41,063 nt of DNA, taken from JBDRKE01 sp043814315 (GTDB lineage Bacteria > Omnitrophota > Gorgyraeia > Gygaellales > Profunditerraquicolaceae). Location of the stretch: assembly GCA_043814315.1 (NCBI GenBank), contig JBDRKE010000025.1, forward strand, positions 1 through 41,063, given 5' to 3'. The notes below the pieces were generated by a model that made no database searches, had not been told where the DNA came from, and saw nothing but the letters and a program-made list of their open reading frames with translations. Position numbers and translations under genes: made by a program. Positions within the stretch are counted from its first letter, which is position 1, and each line of letters starts with the position of its first letter. Positions 15,638 through 23,238 of this stretch are shown here, in pieces.

Positions 15638-15943
15638 ATGATAATGTTTATTCATGCCGTATTGTTTGAGGTTAAGCCGACCGAGGTTCGGCAGTATCGT
15701 AAGGACAGCAAGATGTGGGCCGGATATGCCAAGAAGGCCAAAGGATTTATTGCGTATTTTACGATGAGCCGCCTGGGTTTCAAACATCAATATGCCTCGG
15801 TATATGAATGGAAAACAAAGAAGCACCACGAGGGCTTTATGAAAAAATTTCATGATTGGCTGGTCAGCAAATCCCTCGCACGCGTCAAGGTCTTGGGTTA
15901 CTACAATTTAAAAGAAGTAGATAAGCTTAGAATAGGCCGATAA
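15638..15943 (+). CDS. Small ABM-like alpha/beta barrel protein
   Basis: This is a 101-residue cytoplasmic protein with a beta-alpha-beta pattern starting MFIHAVLFEVKP and containing SVYEWKTKKHHEGFM. It resembles the antibiotic biosynthesis monooxygenase or related dimeric ferredoxin-fold barrels. That similarity is by pattern only, and the function is unknown. The start could be 15638 or the second ATG at 15644, which is better spaced from AAAGGG. It has its own promoter. Confidence 0.6.
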   Translation: MIMFIHAVLFEVKPTEVRQYRKDSKMWAGYAKKAKGFIAYFTMSRLGFKHQYASVYEWKTKKHHEGFMKKFHDWLVSKSLARVKVLGYYNLKEVDKLRIGR

Positions 15944-15968
15944 AAAGAAGTCTTTTTTGCGAAAATAA

Positions 15969-15996
15969 TTGATAATAGAAAAGGATATGCTATAAT
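15969..15996 (+). promoter_or_regulatory. Putative promoter of the 59-residue membrane protein
   Basis: TTGATA (15969-15974) and TATAAT (15991-15996) with a 16-bp spacer, 20 bp before the ATG at 16016. Confidence 0.6.
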
Positions 15997-16015
15997 ATTA
16001 AAAAAGGAGGTTGGG

Positions 16016-16195
16016 ATGAAGAAATTGGCAGGATTTCTGGTCATTCTTGGGGCTCTTTTTTTAATAGTCGCGCTGCTCGTTAGATTTTTCGGCGTAAGTA
16101 ACAAATTTTTTGGATTAAAGTTGTACGGTTTTCTCTTCATAGCCAATACGGCATTTCTGCTCGCTATTCTGGCTAAGCTTTTTGAGAAAAAATAA
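16016..16195 (+). CDS. 59-residue two-span membrane protein
   Basis: A short open frame encodes two hydrophobic helices (about 5-23 and 36-54) separated by a basic loop, ending in LFEKK. An AGGAGG lies nine bases before the ATG, a good promoter lies upstream and a terminator follows, so it is very likely expressed as a single gene. I recognise no family. Candidates such as a membrane-stress peptide or toxin are speculation. A small hairpin (CAAGAATT/AATTCTTG, 16200-16218) lies just after the stop. Confidence 0.65.
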   Translation: MKKLAGFLVILGALFLIVALLVRFFGVSNKFFGLKLYGFLFIANTAFLLAILAKLFEKK

Positions 16196-16245
16196 AGAAC
16201 AAGAATTATCAATTCTTGCATTGTTTGAGTCCGCTTGTTTAAATG

Positions 16246-16280
16246 AAGGATCCTTTTTAAGCGAAAGGATCCTTTTTATT
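16246..16280 (+). terminator. Rho-independent terminator
   Basis: AAGGATCC (16246-16253) and GGATCCTT (16267-16274) form a perfect stem with a 13-nt loop and are followed by a T-rich tail. It ends the 59-residue gene unit. Confidence 0.8.
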
Positions 16281-16334
16281 TCTACAGAAAAAACATTGTG
16301 ATATAATAAGTTATAGAAAAAGAAAGAAAACATT

Positions 16335-18161
16335 ATGAAGGATACTATAATCATTATTCTCCTTATTCTATTAATCAGCCTATCTTGCCTTCCTTTATTT
16401 AAGAATATTCAGAATATCAATTTCCACTGGGATTGGCTGCAGATGCTTTCGTATTTTAGAGCGTCCAGGCAGTCTCTATTACAGGACTATCAGTTTCCTT
16501 TAAGGACTTATTACTTTGGGGGCGGTTATCCGCTTTTGGCTAATCCTCAGGACCCCTCTTTCAGCCTTTTTCTGATCCCCGTGCTCATCTTCGGGGAGGT
16601 GTTGGGTCTTAAAATCAATGTTTTCCTATTCCACCTGCTCGGCGTTCTGGGGATGTATTATCTGACAAGGTGCGTATTAAATTACAACACCCTGGGTGCT
16701 GCTTTCTCTAGTATTGTCTTTGGCCTGGCAGGCCATGCCCACCGGTTGCTCATCCGAGGCCAGGATTATATCCCCACTTCTTTTTATTTTTTTATACCGC
16801 TCGTCTTAGCCCTTTTCATTAAATCCAAAGGAGATAAGAGGTATCTCATCTTTACTGTTCTTGTTTTTACGGTTATAGCCATGCAGGCGGGCCTTTATCT
16901 GGCTCCGCTTCTTTTGTTTATTTTTCTTTTCAGCCTTCTAGAACTCCTGCGGTGGGAGAATAAAAAAATGATATTTGACCCTGCCGCCTTAAAAAATTTT
17001 TTCTTTGTTATTTCTGTTTCGTTTTTATTGGGAGCGGTAAAATTCTTACCTATGCTTGAACTTTTAAAACAGAACCCGCGCCAAATGGACGGCTACAACC
17101 CTTTCTGGGGGCCGCTTTGGCCTAATATCTTTAAGGCCTTTTTTGTTCATCAGAGGTCCTTTCCTTACATTGGCATGCATTGGAACTATTTCTATATAGG
17201 ATACGTTCCGGTGCTGTTGTCTTTTGCCGCTTTCTTGGTTTTCTGGAGAAGAAATATGAGGTATTTGATTCTGGGGATTATATTTGCGCTGTTAAGTTTT
17301 GGTGCGCGCACCCCTTTGGATTTATTCAGGTTCCTTGGGAAACTACCCCTTTTCCATTCCATAGAAGCGCCGACGCGATATTTTGTTTCTTATGTGACAT
17401 TTATCCTGGCTCTTGCTTCCGGCAGCCTTTTTCTTATTCAGCAGAGGTTTAAGCTGTGGGTTATGACGCCTGCGTTGATCTTGTGCGTGGGTTTTGTAGG
17501 AGCAGACCTATTTTTTACTAACAGCACAAGAGACGTTTCTTTTCCCGCCGCAATTCCAAAATACGATTATCAACAAAGCTTCTTTTCGGTCAAGAATCTA
17601 AAGCCCGGTACCCAGGTGAGTTCTCTCATACCTTCAAAGATGTTCCAGACGCGCTCCTGGGAATGGACCTTTCCGACGCAATACGAGCTTATGCTGCAGA
17701 ATATCGGTAAAATCAATGCCTATGTCAATATTCATCTCAGAGAGTCTAGCGTCCCCAAATACCTCATTGGCTGGAACGGCTCGGCCTCTCTGGAACCTAA
17801 GAATTTTACATGGCATTTAAATCCGGATTATAGGGGAGAGATTGCTTTTTTGAATAATCCAGGTAATGCGGCGGCATTCCGTGTCTTTAACGCCAATAAG
17901 ATGGTTGCGAAGGTTTCTGTAATCGAGCCGGACACGCTTATCATCAATCAGAATTACGATAAGTCCTGGAGAACAAACCTAGGCAGACCTAAGAATTACA
18001 ATGGATTATTAGCGTTAGACCTGGATAAGAAGGGAGAGTATCTTGTTTCATTCACCTATAGGCCTGTCAGTTTTATCCTTGGGCTGGTTGTGAGTCTGGT
18101 AACGTTAATATCTATGATGATCTATTGGTTAAGCTGGTATTCTAGACATGAAAAGAATTGA
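16335..18161 (+). CDS. Large multi-span membrane protein, YfhO-like
   Basis: This 608-residue protein has a dozen or so membrane spans over the first two thirds and a soluble C-terminal domain closed by one more span. Features such as YYFGGGYPLLANPQDP, the extended periplasmic-type loops and the late YDKSWRTN motif fit the YfhO/GT-C-like family, which transfers sugars from lipid carriers to lipids or polymers. It overlaps the next membrane protein gene by 14 bp, and a GT2 enzyme follows. The three probably act in one glycan pathway. Donor and acceptor are unknown. Confidence 0.75.
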   Translation: MKDTIIIILLILLISLSCLPLFKNIQNINFHWDWLQMLSYFRASRQSLLQDYQFPLRTYYFGGGYPLLANPQDPSFSLFLIPVLIFGEVLGLKINVFLFHLLGVLGMYYLTRCVLNYNTLGAAFSSIVFGLAGHAHRLLIRGQDYIPTSFYFFIPLVLALFIKSKGDKRYLIFTVLVFTVIAMQAGLYLAPLLLFIFLFSLLELLRWENKKMIFDPAALKNFFFVISVSFLLGAVKFLPMLELLKQNPRQMDGYNPFWGPLWPNIFKAFFVHQRSFPYIGMHWNYFYIGYVPVLLSFAAFLVFWRRNMRYLILGIIFALLSFGARTPLDLFRFLGKLPLFHSIEAPTRYFVSYVTFILALASGSLFLIQQRFKLWVMTPALILCVGFVGADLFFTNSTRDVSFPAAIPKYDYQQSFFSVKNLKPGTQVSSLIPSKMFQTRSWEWTFPTQYELMLQNIGKINAYVNIHLRESSVPKYLIGWNGSASLEPKNFTWHLNPDYRGEIAFLNNPGNAAAFRVFNANKMVAKVSVIEPDTLIINQNYDKSWRTNLGRPKNYNGLLALDLDKKGEYLVSFTYRPVSFILGLVVSLVTLISMMIYWLSWYSRHEKN

Positions 18162-19824
18162 GATATTGTTTTTAAGTTTCGCCATTGTTCTTACCATCTT
18201 CTTGCACGCTCACTATATGTCCGGCCTTTACTATGACCAGGACGTGGCCTCTTACGTCAATAGCACTTTAGAAATTGGCAGAGGCAAGAGCTTGTACAGC
18301 GGATTTCGCACCTGGGGGAATAAACCCCCCGCTATTAATTATATTTTTTTATTGGCATTTTCATTATTCGGGGAATCATTTATCAGCATACAGGTATTTT
18401 CTCTTATCGCAAAAATCCTTTCAGTAATCCTTCTTTATCTTTTGGCAAAAACTGTTCTAGCCAAGGAAATCAAATTTACCTACCTCTTGCCTTTGTTCTA
18501 TGCCCTTTTTTCGAGTTCTGAGGCCCTCCAGGCCCATTCCTCCAACCTTGAAACATTCTTGATCCCTTTTGAAATTGCGGGGATTTTGTTTCTGGGGATA
18601 GCTATGCAAAATAAGAAAACTATTTTTTATTTCCTTTCCGGCTTGAGCCTGGGATTAGGTTTTCTTGTAAAGCCATCTGCGTTAGCCGTTTGTTTCGCAG
18701 GGTTCGTTCTTATCTGTATCCAAGCCACGCTTTATCGCGAGCCCTTGCGCGTTTTCCTGAAACAATCATTCCTGTTTTTATCTGTATTCTTGATTCCCCT
18801 CTTTTTTCTTTCCATATATCTGTTCTATCTAGGTGTGTGGGAGAGGTTCATAAAAAGTATTTTCATTAGCAATATGGCCTATATTAAGAATATAGGGATT
18901 ATTAGAAATATTTATATGCCTTGGTCCCTGCAACAAATTTGGAGTGGGCTTAAAAGCGAGATACTTATTTTCGGGTTGCTGGCTTTAATAGGCTTACTAG
19001 GCAGCCTTCTTCGTTATAAAAATAAGCCAAGGCTGCTATCGCTTTCCTGGTTTTTGGTGACAGGGCTTGTCATTTCGAGGGCAGGATTTCATCTGAGACA
19101 CCATTTTATAGAGATCTTGCCTTCCTTCCTCGTGCTCAGTATTATAGGGATTTCCGATATTTACCAGCAAACTGCCTCTTTATTTAAACAAAAGAGATTA
19201 TTCTTAAAGATATTTGCCGTAGGGGGGGCCTTGATTCTCGTTTTCCCCTGTTTCCATACCATAAAGACTTTGGTTAAAAAACACAGCTTAAAAAATTCTT
19301 TTTTTGCTACCGAAAGATATCTTAAGAGTGCTGATAAGGAGAAATATGCTAAAAGGCTTCTGGGAGAATCTTTTGATGCAGGGAGGAGGTTTTTGATTTC
19401 TCAGTATGTTAAAGAGCGCACTGCTAAAGAAGATAAGATTTTTGTCTGGGATGGAATGGCGGCCGGTTCAATATATCTATGGACACAAAGGAAGAGCGTA
19501 ACAAACAGGTTTAAGTTCAGTTTTTTGCCTGTGGAGTTAATCGGGCCGATAAGCGCATTCTCATATCGGGATCCCGGCCAGCATGATTATCGGCACTTTC
19601 AATCTCGGCTTTTAAAAGGGTTAAGCGTGGTGAGGCCCGCTTATATCATTGTGGTCCAAAGTGTATTGCCCATGCCTCATGCAAAGATATCTTATCAAGA
19701 GGTGTTAACTTTGGAAAGAAAGGCTTTTAAGGATTTCTTTGATCTATTAGATTCTGACTACGTTTTAGAAAAAGAGATGCTGGGATGCTTTGCCTACAGG
19801 CTCAAGGCTCAAGATGCTAAATAA
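18148..19824 (+). CDS. GT-C family membrane glycosyltransferase (PMT/ArnT-like)
   Basis: This 558-residue protein has about 10-12 membrane spans. The first loop has DQDVASY, matching the acidic pair that binds metal and lipid-phosphate sugar in PMT/ArnT-type enzymes. HSSNLETF in a later loop is also typical. A soluble C-terminal region of about 150 residues follows. Such enzymes move a sugar from polyprenyl phosphate onto proteins or lipids on the outer face of the inner membrane. The overlapping GT2 gene could make the polyprenyl-linked donor. Function is inferred from family and context. Confidence 0.82.
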   Translation: MKRIEILFLSFAIVLTIFLHAHYMSGLYYDQDVASYVNSTLEIGRGKSLYSGFRTWGNKPPAINYIFLLAFSLFGESFISIQVFSLIAKILSVILLYLLAKTVLAKEIKFTYLLPLFYALFSSSEALQAHSSNLETFLIPFEIAGILFLGIAMQNKKTIFYFLSGLSLGLGFLVKPSALAVCFAGFVLICIQATLYREPLRVFLKQSFLFLSVFLIPLFFLSIYLFYLGVWERFIKSIFISNMAYIKNIGIIRNIYMPWSLQQIWSGLKSEILIFGLLALIGLLGSLLRYKNKPRLLSLSWFLVTGLVISRAGFHLRHHFIEILPSFLVLSIIGISDIYQQTASLFKQKRLFLKIFAVGGALILVFPCFHTIKTLVKKHSLKNSFFATERYLKSADKEKYAKRLLGESFDAGRRFLISQYVKERTAKEDKIFVWDGMAAGSIYLWTQRKSVTNRFKFSFLPVELIGPISAFSYRDPGQHDYRHFQSRLLKGLSVVRPAYIIVVQSVLPMPHAKISYQEVLTLERKAFKDFFDLLDSDYVLEKEMLGCFAYRLKAQDAK

Positions 19825-20521
19825 AGGATTATCCGTCATACTGCCTGTTTATAACGAAGAAGGAAATATTTCGCAGGTCATAAGCAGAGCATTAGAAATA
19901 TTACCTTCCATCACTTGCGATTTTGAGATTATTATTGTAGATGACGGGTCACTTGATAAGACAGGTAACATTTTAGAAAGACTGAGAGCTTGCGATGCGC
20001 GCTTAAAAGTCCTTAGGCATTCAAGAAACTTAGGCTATGGTGCGGCGTTACGTTCGGGATTCAAAAGTGCGCAAAAACAACTTATTTTTATGATGGACGC
20101 AGACCGGCAGTTTGATATCTCTGATATCGCAGGGCTTGCGGCTTACATTGAGGATTACGATATTGTCGTGGGGTGCCGGAAGAAAAGAAGAGACCCGATT
20201 TACAGATCCTTTTTTTCCCATTGTTTCAATTCTATAGGTAAATTTTGCTTTGGAATAAAATTCCAGGACATTAATTGCGGGTTTAAACTTTTCAAAAGAG
20301 AATCGCTGCAGGGGATGGCGCTCTTTTCAACAGGTTCCATCATTAGCGCTGAGATATTAACTAAGGCCGGGATCAATAAATTAAAAATAAAACAGGTAGT
20401 TGTCAACCACTATCCCAGAATCCACGGTCGGCAAACCGGAGCAAGCCTGAAAGTCATCTTTACCATTCTTTGGGAGATGGGCAAGCTCAAGATGCAGATT
20501 ACGAAATCTCCCCTTCGATAA
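19814..20521 (+). CDS. GT2 glycosyltransferase (polyprenyl-phosphate sugar synthase-like)
   Basis: This is a GT-A fold enzyme of 235 residues from the ATG at 19814. That start is preferred over the TTG at 19790 because it begins just before the beta-strand VILPVYNEEGN. It shows VDDGSLDKT, the DXD-type MMDADRQF and the DINCGFKLFKR region seen in dolichyl- or undecaprenyl-phosphate mannosyl/glucosyltransferases. No C-terminal membrane spans are present. It overlaps the preceding GT-C gene by 11 bp. It likely charges a lipid carrier for the two upstream membrane enzymes. Confidence 0.88.
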   Translation: MLNKGLSVILPVYNEEGNISQVISRALEILPSITCDFEIIIVDDGSLDKTGNILERLRACDARLKVLRHSRNLGYGAALRSGFKSAQKQLIFMMDADRQFDISDIAGLAAYIEDYDIVVGCRKKRRDPIYRSFFSHCFNSIGKFCFGIKFQDINCGFKLFKRESLQGMALFSTGSIISAEILTKAGINKLKIKQVVVNHYPRIHGRQTGASLKVIFTILWEMGKLKMQITKSPLR

Positions 20522-20539
20522 TAAACAGGATAAAAGCAT

Positions 20540-21679
20540 ATGAAAAAACGCGTGCTTGTGGCCATGAGCGGCGGAGTAGATTCTTCCGTGGCAGCGGCTT
20601 TGTTGAAAGAGGCGGGTTTTGAGGTGATCGGGATAACCATGTGTTTTTCCGCCGTAGGCGGATCCCTGCCTGTCCCTGCCTTGCCGGCAGGCAGGTGGCA
20701 GGCAGGCGCCTTTAGCGGAGATCCCGAGGATAAAAAAAGCAAGAAGCCTACTTGCTGCGGGCCTCTGGCTATCGAAGATGCCAGAAGCGTTGCCCATCAA
20801 TTAGGGATCAGGCACTATGTGCTCAATATGCAAAAGGACCTTAAGGAGCATGTCATAAAGGATTTTTGCAAAGAGTATATGCTGGGAAGAACTCCGAACC
20901 CTTGCGTTCGGTGCAATCAGTATATTAAATTCGGTGTTTTATTGAAAAAAGCGCTTGCCCTGAATATAAGGTTTCTGGCCACAGGCCATTATGCCAGAAT
21001 TGTTAAGACAAAAGAGGGGTTTCAGCTTAAAAAAGCCAGGGATGGCCATAAGGATCAGTCTTATTTTTTATATCGCCTTCATCAGGCACAACTTAAGCAT
21101 ATTATCTTTCCTCTGGGAGGTTATACAAAAGAAGAGGTGCGCGGTTTAGCCAGAAAGCTCCATTTATCTGTGGCGGATAAGGCAGGCAGCCAGGAAATTT
21201 GTTTTTTGCCCGACAACGATTACCGTAAATTCCTGCAGGGCATTGCGGCTAAAGATATCAGGCCGGGATTCATCCAGGATGAGCAGGGAAAGATACTGGG
21301 TGCGCACAGGGGGATTGCTTATTACACGATCGGACAGCGAGAAGGGTTGGGTATTGCCCGAGGATATCCCTTGTATATAACCAGGATAGAGGCCCGGCAT
21401 AACAGGGTTATTGTCGGGGAGAAAAAAGAAGCCTATAAAAAGGAATTTTTGGTAAAGAATGCGCATTTTATCTTAACACCCATCAAAAAGAAAGTTGCGG
21501 TACGCGTAAGGATAAGGTATAATCACAAGGAAACTGGCGCAGAAATTGTTCCCTTGGGGAGAATAATGAAAATTAAATTTTTGAAACCCCAGTTTGCGAT
21601 TACGCCGGGCCAGTCCGCCGTATTTTATGAGCGGGACAAGGTGCTCGGCGGTGGTATCATCGAAAGGGTATTAGGTTAG
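20540..21679 (+). CDS. mnmA: tRNA 2-thiouridylase with a repeat-derived insertion
   Basis: MnmA installs sulfur on wobble uridine-34 of Lys, Glu and Gln tRNAs using persulfide from a cysteine desulfurase. The 379-residue protein shows the PP-loop (MSGGVDSSVAA), the catalytic cysteine in NPCVRCNQ, the second in SQEICFL and the C-terminal barrel. Between GITMCFS and PTCCGPLAIEDA, about residues 38-66 are extra relative to E. coli MnmA. They are encoded by a CCTGCC/GGCAGG palindromic repeat that stays in frame. The insert lies on a loop after the second strand, so activity may survive. Confidence 0.93.
   Translation: MKKRVLVAMSGGVDSSVAAALLKEAGFEVIGITMCFSAVGGSLPVPALPAGRWQAGAFSGDPEDKKSKKPTCCGPLAIEDARSVAHQLGIRHYVLNMQKDLKEHVIKDFCKEYMLGRTPNPCVRCNQYIKFGVLLKKALALNIRFLATGHYARIVKTKEGFQLKKARDGHKDQSYFLYRLHQAQLKHIIFPLGGYTKEEVRGLARKLHLSVADKAGSQEICFLPDNDYRKFLQGIAAKDIRPGFIQDEQGKILGAHRGIAYYTIGQREGLGIARGYPLYITRIEARHNRVIVGEKKEAYKKEFLVKNAHFILTPIKKKVAVRVRIRYNHKETGAEIVPLGRIMKIKFLKPQFAITPGQSAVFYERDKVLGGGIIERVLG
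20648..20717. repeat. Palindromic repeat inserted in-frame in mnmA
   Basis: The segment opens with TCCGCC/GGCGGA (20648-20662). It contains CCTGCC and GGCAGG flanking a TGCCGGCA core (20675-20695) plus outer CTGCCTG/CAGGCAG arms, and closes with GGCGCC and AGCGGA. It shares its core with the 24-bp palindrome at 10326-10349. Confidence 0.7.
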
Positions 21680-21680
21680 A

Positions 21681-22601
21681 ATGGCTGGAAAAGAGTTCAA
21701 CGAGTTGGAAGACAAGATCAGGGAACTTAAAAAAAAGCGTAACGCCGTAATCCTATCGCATAACTATCAGCTTCCCGAGGTCCAGGATGTGGCGGATTAC
21801 AGGGGGGATTCTTTGGAGTTAAGTCGCATCGCCTCTGAGACCAGCGCCGAGGTCATTGTTTTCTGCGGCGTTCATTTTATGGCCGAAACAGCATCTATCC
21901 TTTGCCCCCATAAGAAGGTCATCATGCCTGATGTGAATTCAGGTTGTCCCATGGCCCATATGATTACTGTCGAAGATTTAAGGAAATTAAAAAGAGAACA
22001 TCCGCAAGCCGTGGTTGTCGGGTACGTGAACACATCCGCCGAAGTCAAGGCGGAATTAGATTATTGCTGTACCTCTACCAATGCCGTCGCCGTGGTAAAC
22101 GCCCTGAAGGATAGGGAGGAGATTATTTTTGTACCGGACAAATATCTGGCAGATTTTGTGCAGAAGCAGACAGGCAAAAAGCTTGTAGCCTCAAACGGTT
22201 ATTGTCCTACGCACGTCAAGATACTGCCCGAAGATATAAAACGGGAAAGAGAATTCCATCCCCGTGCCAAAGTCATCGTCCACCCCGAATGCCTTCCGCA
22301 GGTTGTGGCGATGGCGGATGCTGCTCTTTCGACAAGCCGGATGGTCAAGTTTGCCCAGGAAACCGAAGTTAAAGAAGTGATCGTGGGCACAGAGGTGGGC
22401 CTTATCTATCGGCTCAAAGCGGATAATCCTGAAAAGGAGTTTTATCCTGCTTCCGAAAGAGCCGTCTGCCCCAACATGAAACGCACGACCCAGGAAAAAA
22501 TACTTTGGTCCCTAGAAGAGCTTCGGGAAGAAGTCAGGGTGCCTGATGAAATCAGGTTGCGCGCCAAAAAGGCCATAGACAGAATGCTGGAGATTGTTTA
22601 G
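21681..22601 (+). CDS. nadA: Quinolinate synthase
   Basis: This is an oxygen-sensitive [4Fe-4S] enzyme that condenses iminoaspartate with dihydroxyacetone phosphate to quinolinate for NAD synthesis. The 306-residue length matches the short, archaeal/Thermotoga-type NadA. The three cluster cysteines appear in DVNSGCPMA, NGYCPTH and VCPNMKRT. VHFMAETA and GTEVGLIYRL are also conserved. NadB or aspartate dehydrogenase and NadC are not in the window. It starts two bases after mnmA. Confidence 0.95.
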   Translation: MAGKEFNELEDKIRELKKKRNAVILSHNYQLPEVQDVADYRGDSLELSRIASETSAEVIVFCGVHFMAETASILCPHKKVIMPDVNSGCPMAHMITVEDLRKLKREHPQAVVVGYVNTSAEVKAELDYCCTSTNAVAVVNALKDREEIIFVPDKYLADFVQKQTGKKLVASNGYCPTHVKILPEDIKREREFHPRAKVIVHPECLPQVVAMADAALSTSRMVKFAQETEVKEVIVGTEVGLIYRLKADNPEKEFYPASERAVCPNMKRTTQEKILWSLEELREEVRVPDEIRLRAKKAIDRMLEIV

Positions 22602-22602
22602 G

Positions 22603-23232
22603 ATGAATATCCCTATAGCCTTTGAGGATGACTGGTTGCTGGTGGTTGATAAGCCTTCAGGCCTGCTTGTTATTCCTACGCCTAAAAAGGAACCCAGAAC
22701 CCTTACGAGCGTCCTTAATATGGGCCTAAAGGAAAAAGGGGCCTCTTTTCGTTTGCATCCCTGTCATCGCCTGGACCGGGAGGCTTCGGGCCTGATGATT
22801 TACGCCAAAGGTAAATCAATTCAGAAAAAAATGATGGACGTGTTTAAGTCCGGGAGAGTCAAAAAGACGTATATGGCCTTTGCGCAAGGGGTATGGCCGC
22901 AAAATAACGGCCGGATAGAGCTTCCTATTGAAAGAAGGCCTTCGGCCACCTGTTATCAGGTCATCGAAAGAAGAAAGGATTTTACCGTCGTAAAAGTTTT
23001 TCCCCTGACAGGCCGGACCAATCAGATTAGGATTCATTTTAAAAGTATCACGCATCCTTTGGTGGGCGAATCAAGGTTTGCCTACAGACGCGAGTATAAA
23101 CTGAAATTCAAAAGAGCCTGCCTTCACTGCGTATCGTTAGAATTTATCCATCCCGTGACAAAAAAAGAGACGAAGATCCATTGTGAGTTGGCCGCCGACT
23201 TAAAGGATTTTTTAAAGATCCACCCTGCTTAA
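22603..23232 (+). CDS. RluA-family pseudouridine synthase
   Basis: This 209-residue enzyme isomerises uridine in rRNA or tRNA. It shows the N-terminal DKPSGLLV, the catalytic Asp in HRLDREASGL, and TGRTNQIRIHF near the C-terminus. It lacks the S4 domain of RluC/RluD, like RluA/TruC. The ATG at 22603 is preferred over the TTG at 22594, which lies inside nadA. The exact target uridine is unknown. Confidence 0.9.
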   Translation: MNIPIAFEDDWLLVVDKPSGLLVIPTPKKEPRTLTSVLNMGLKEKGASFRLHPCHRLDREASGLMIYAKGKSIQKKMMDVFKSGRVKKTYMAFAQGVWPQNNGRIELPIERRPSATCYQVIERRKDFTVVKVFPLTGRTNQIRIHFKSITHPLVGESRFAYRREYKLKFKRACLHCVSLEFIHPVTKKETKIHCELAADLKDFLKIHPA

Positions 23233-23238
23233 ATAGAT

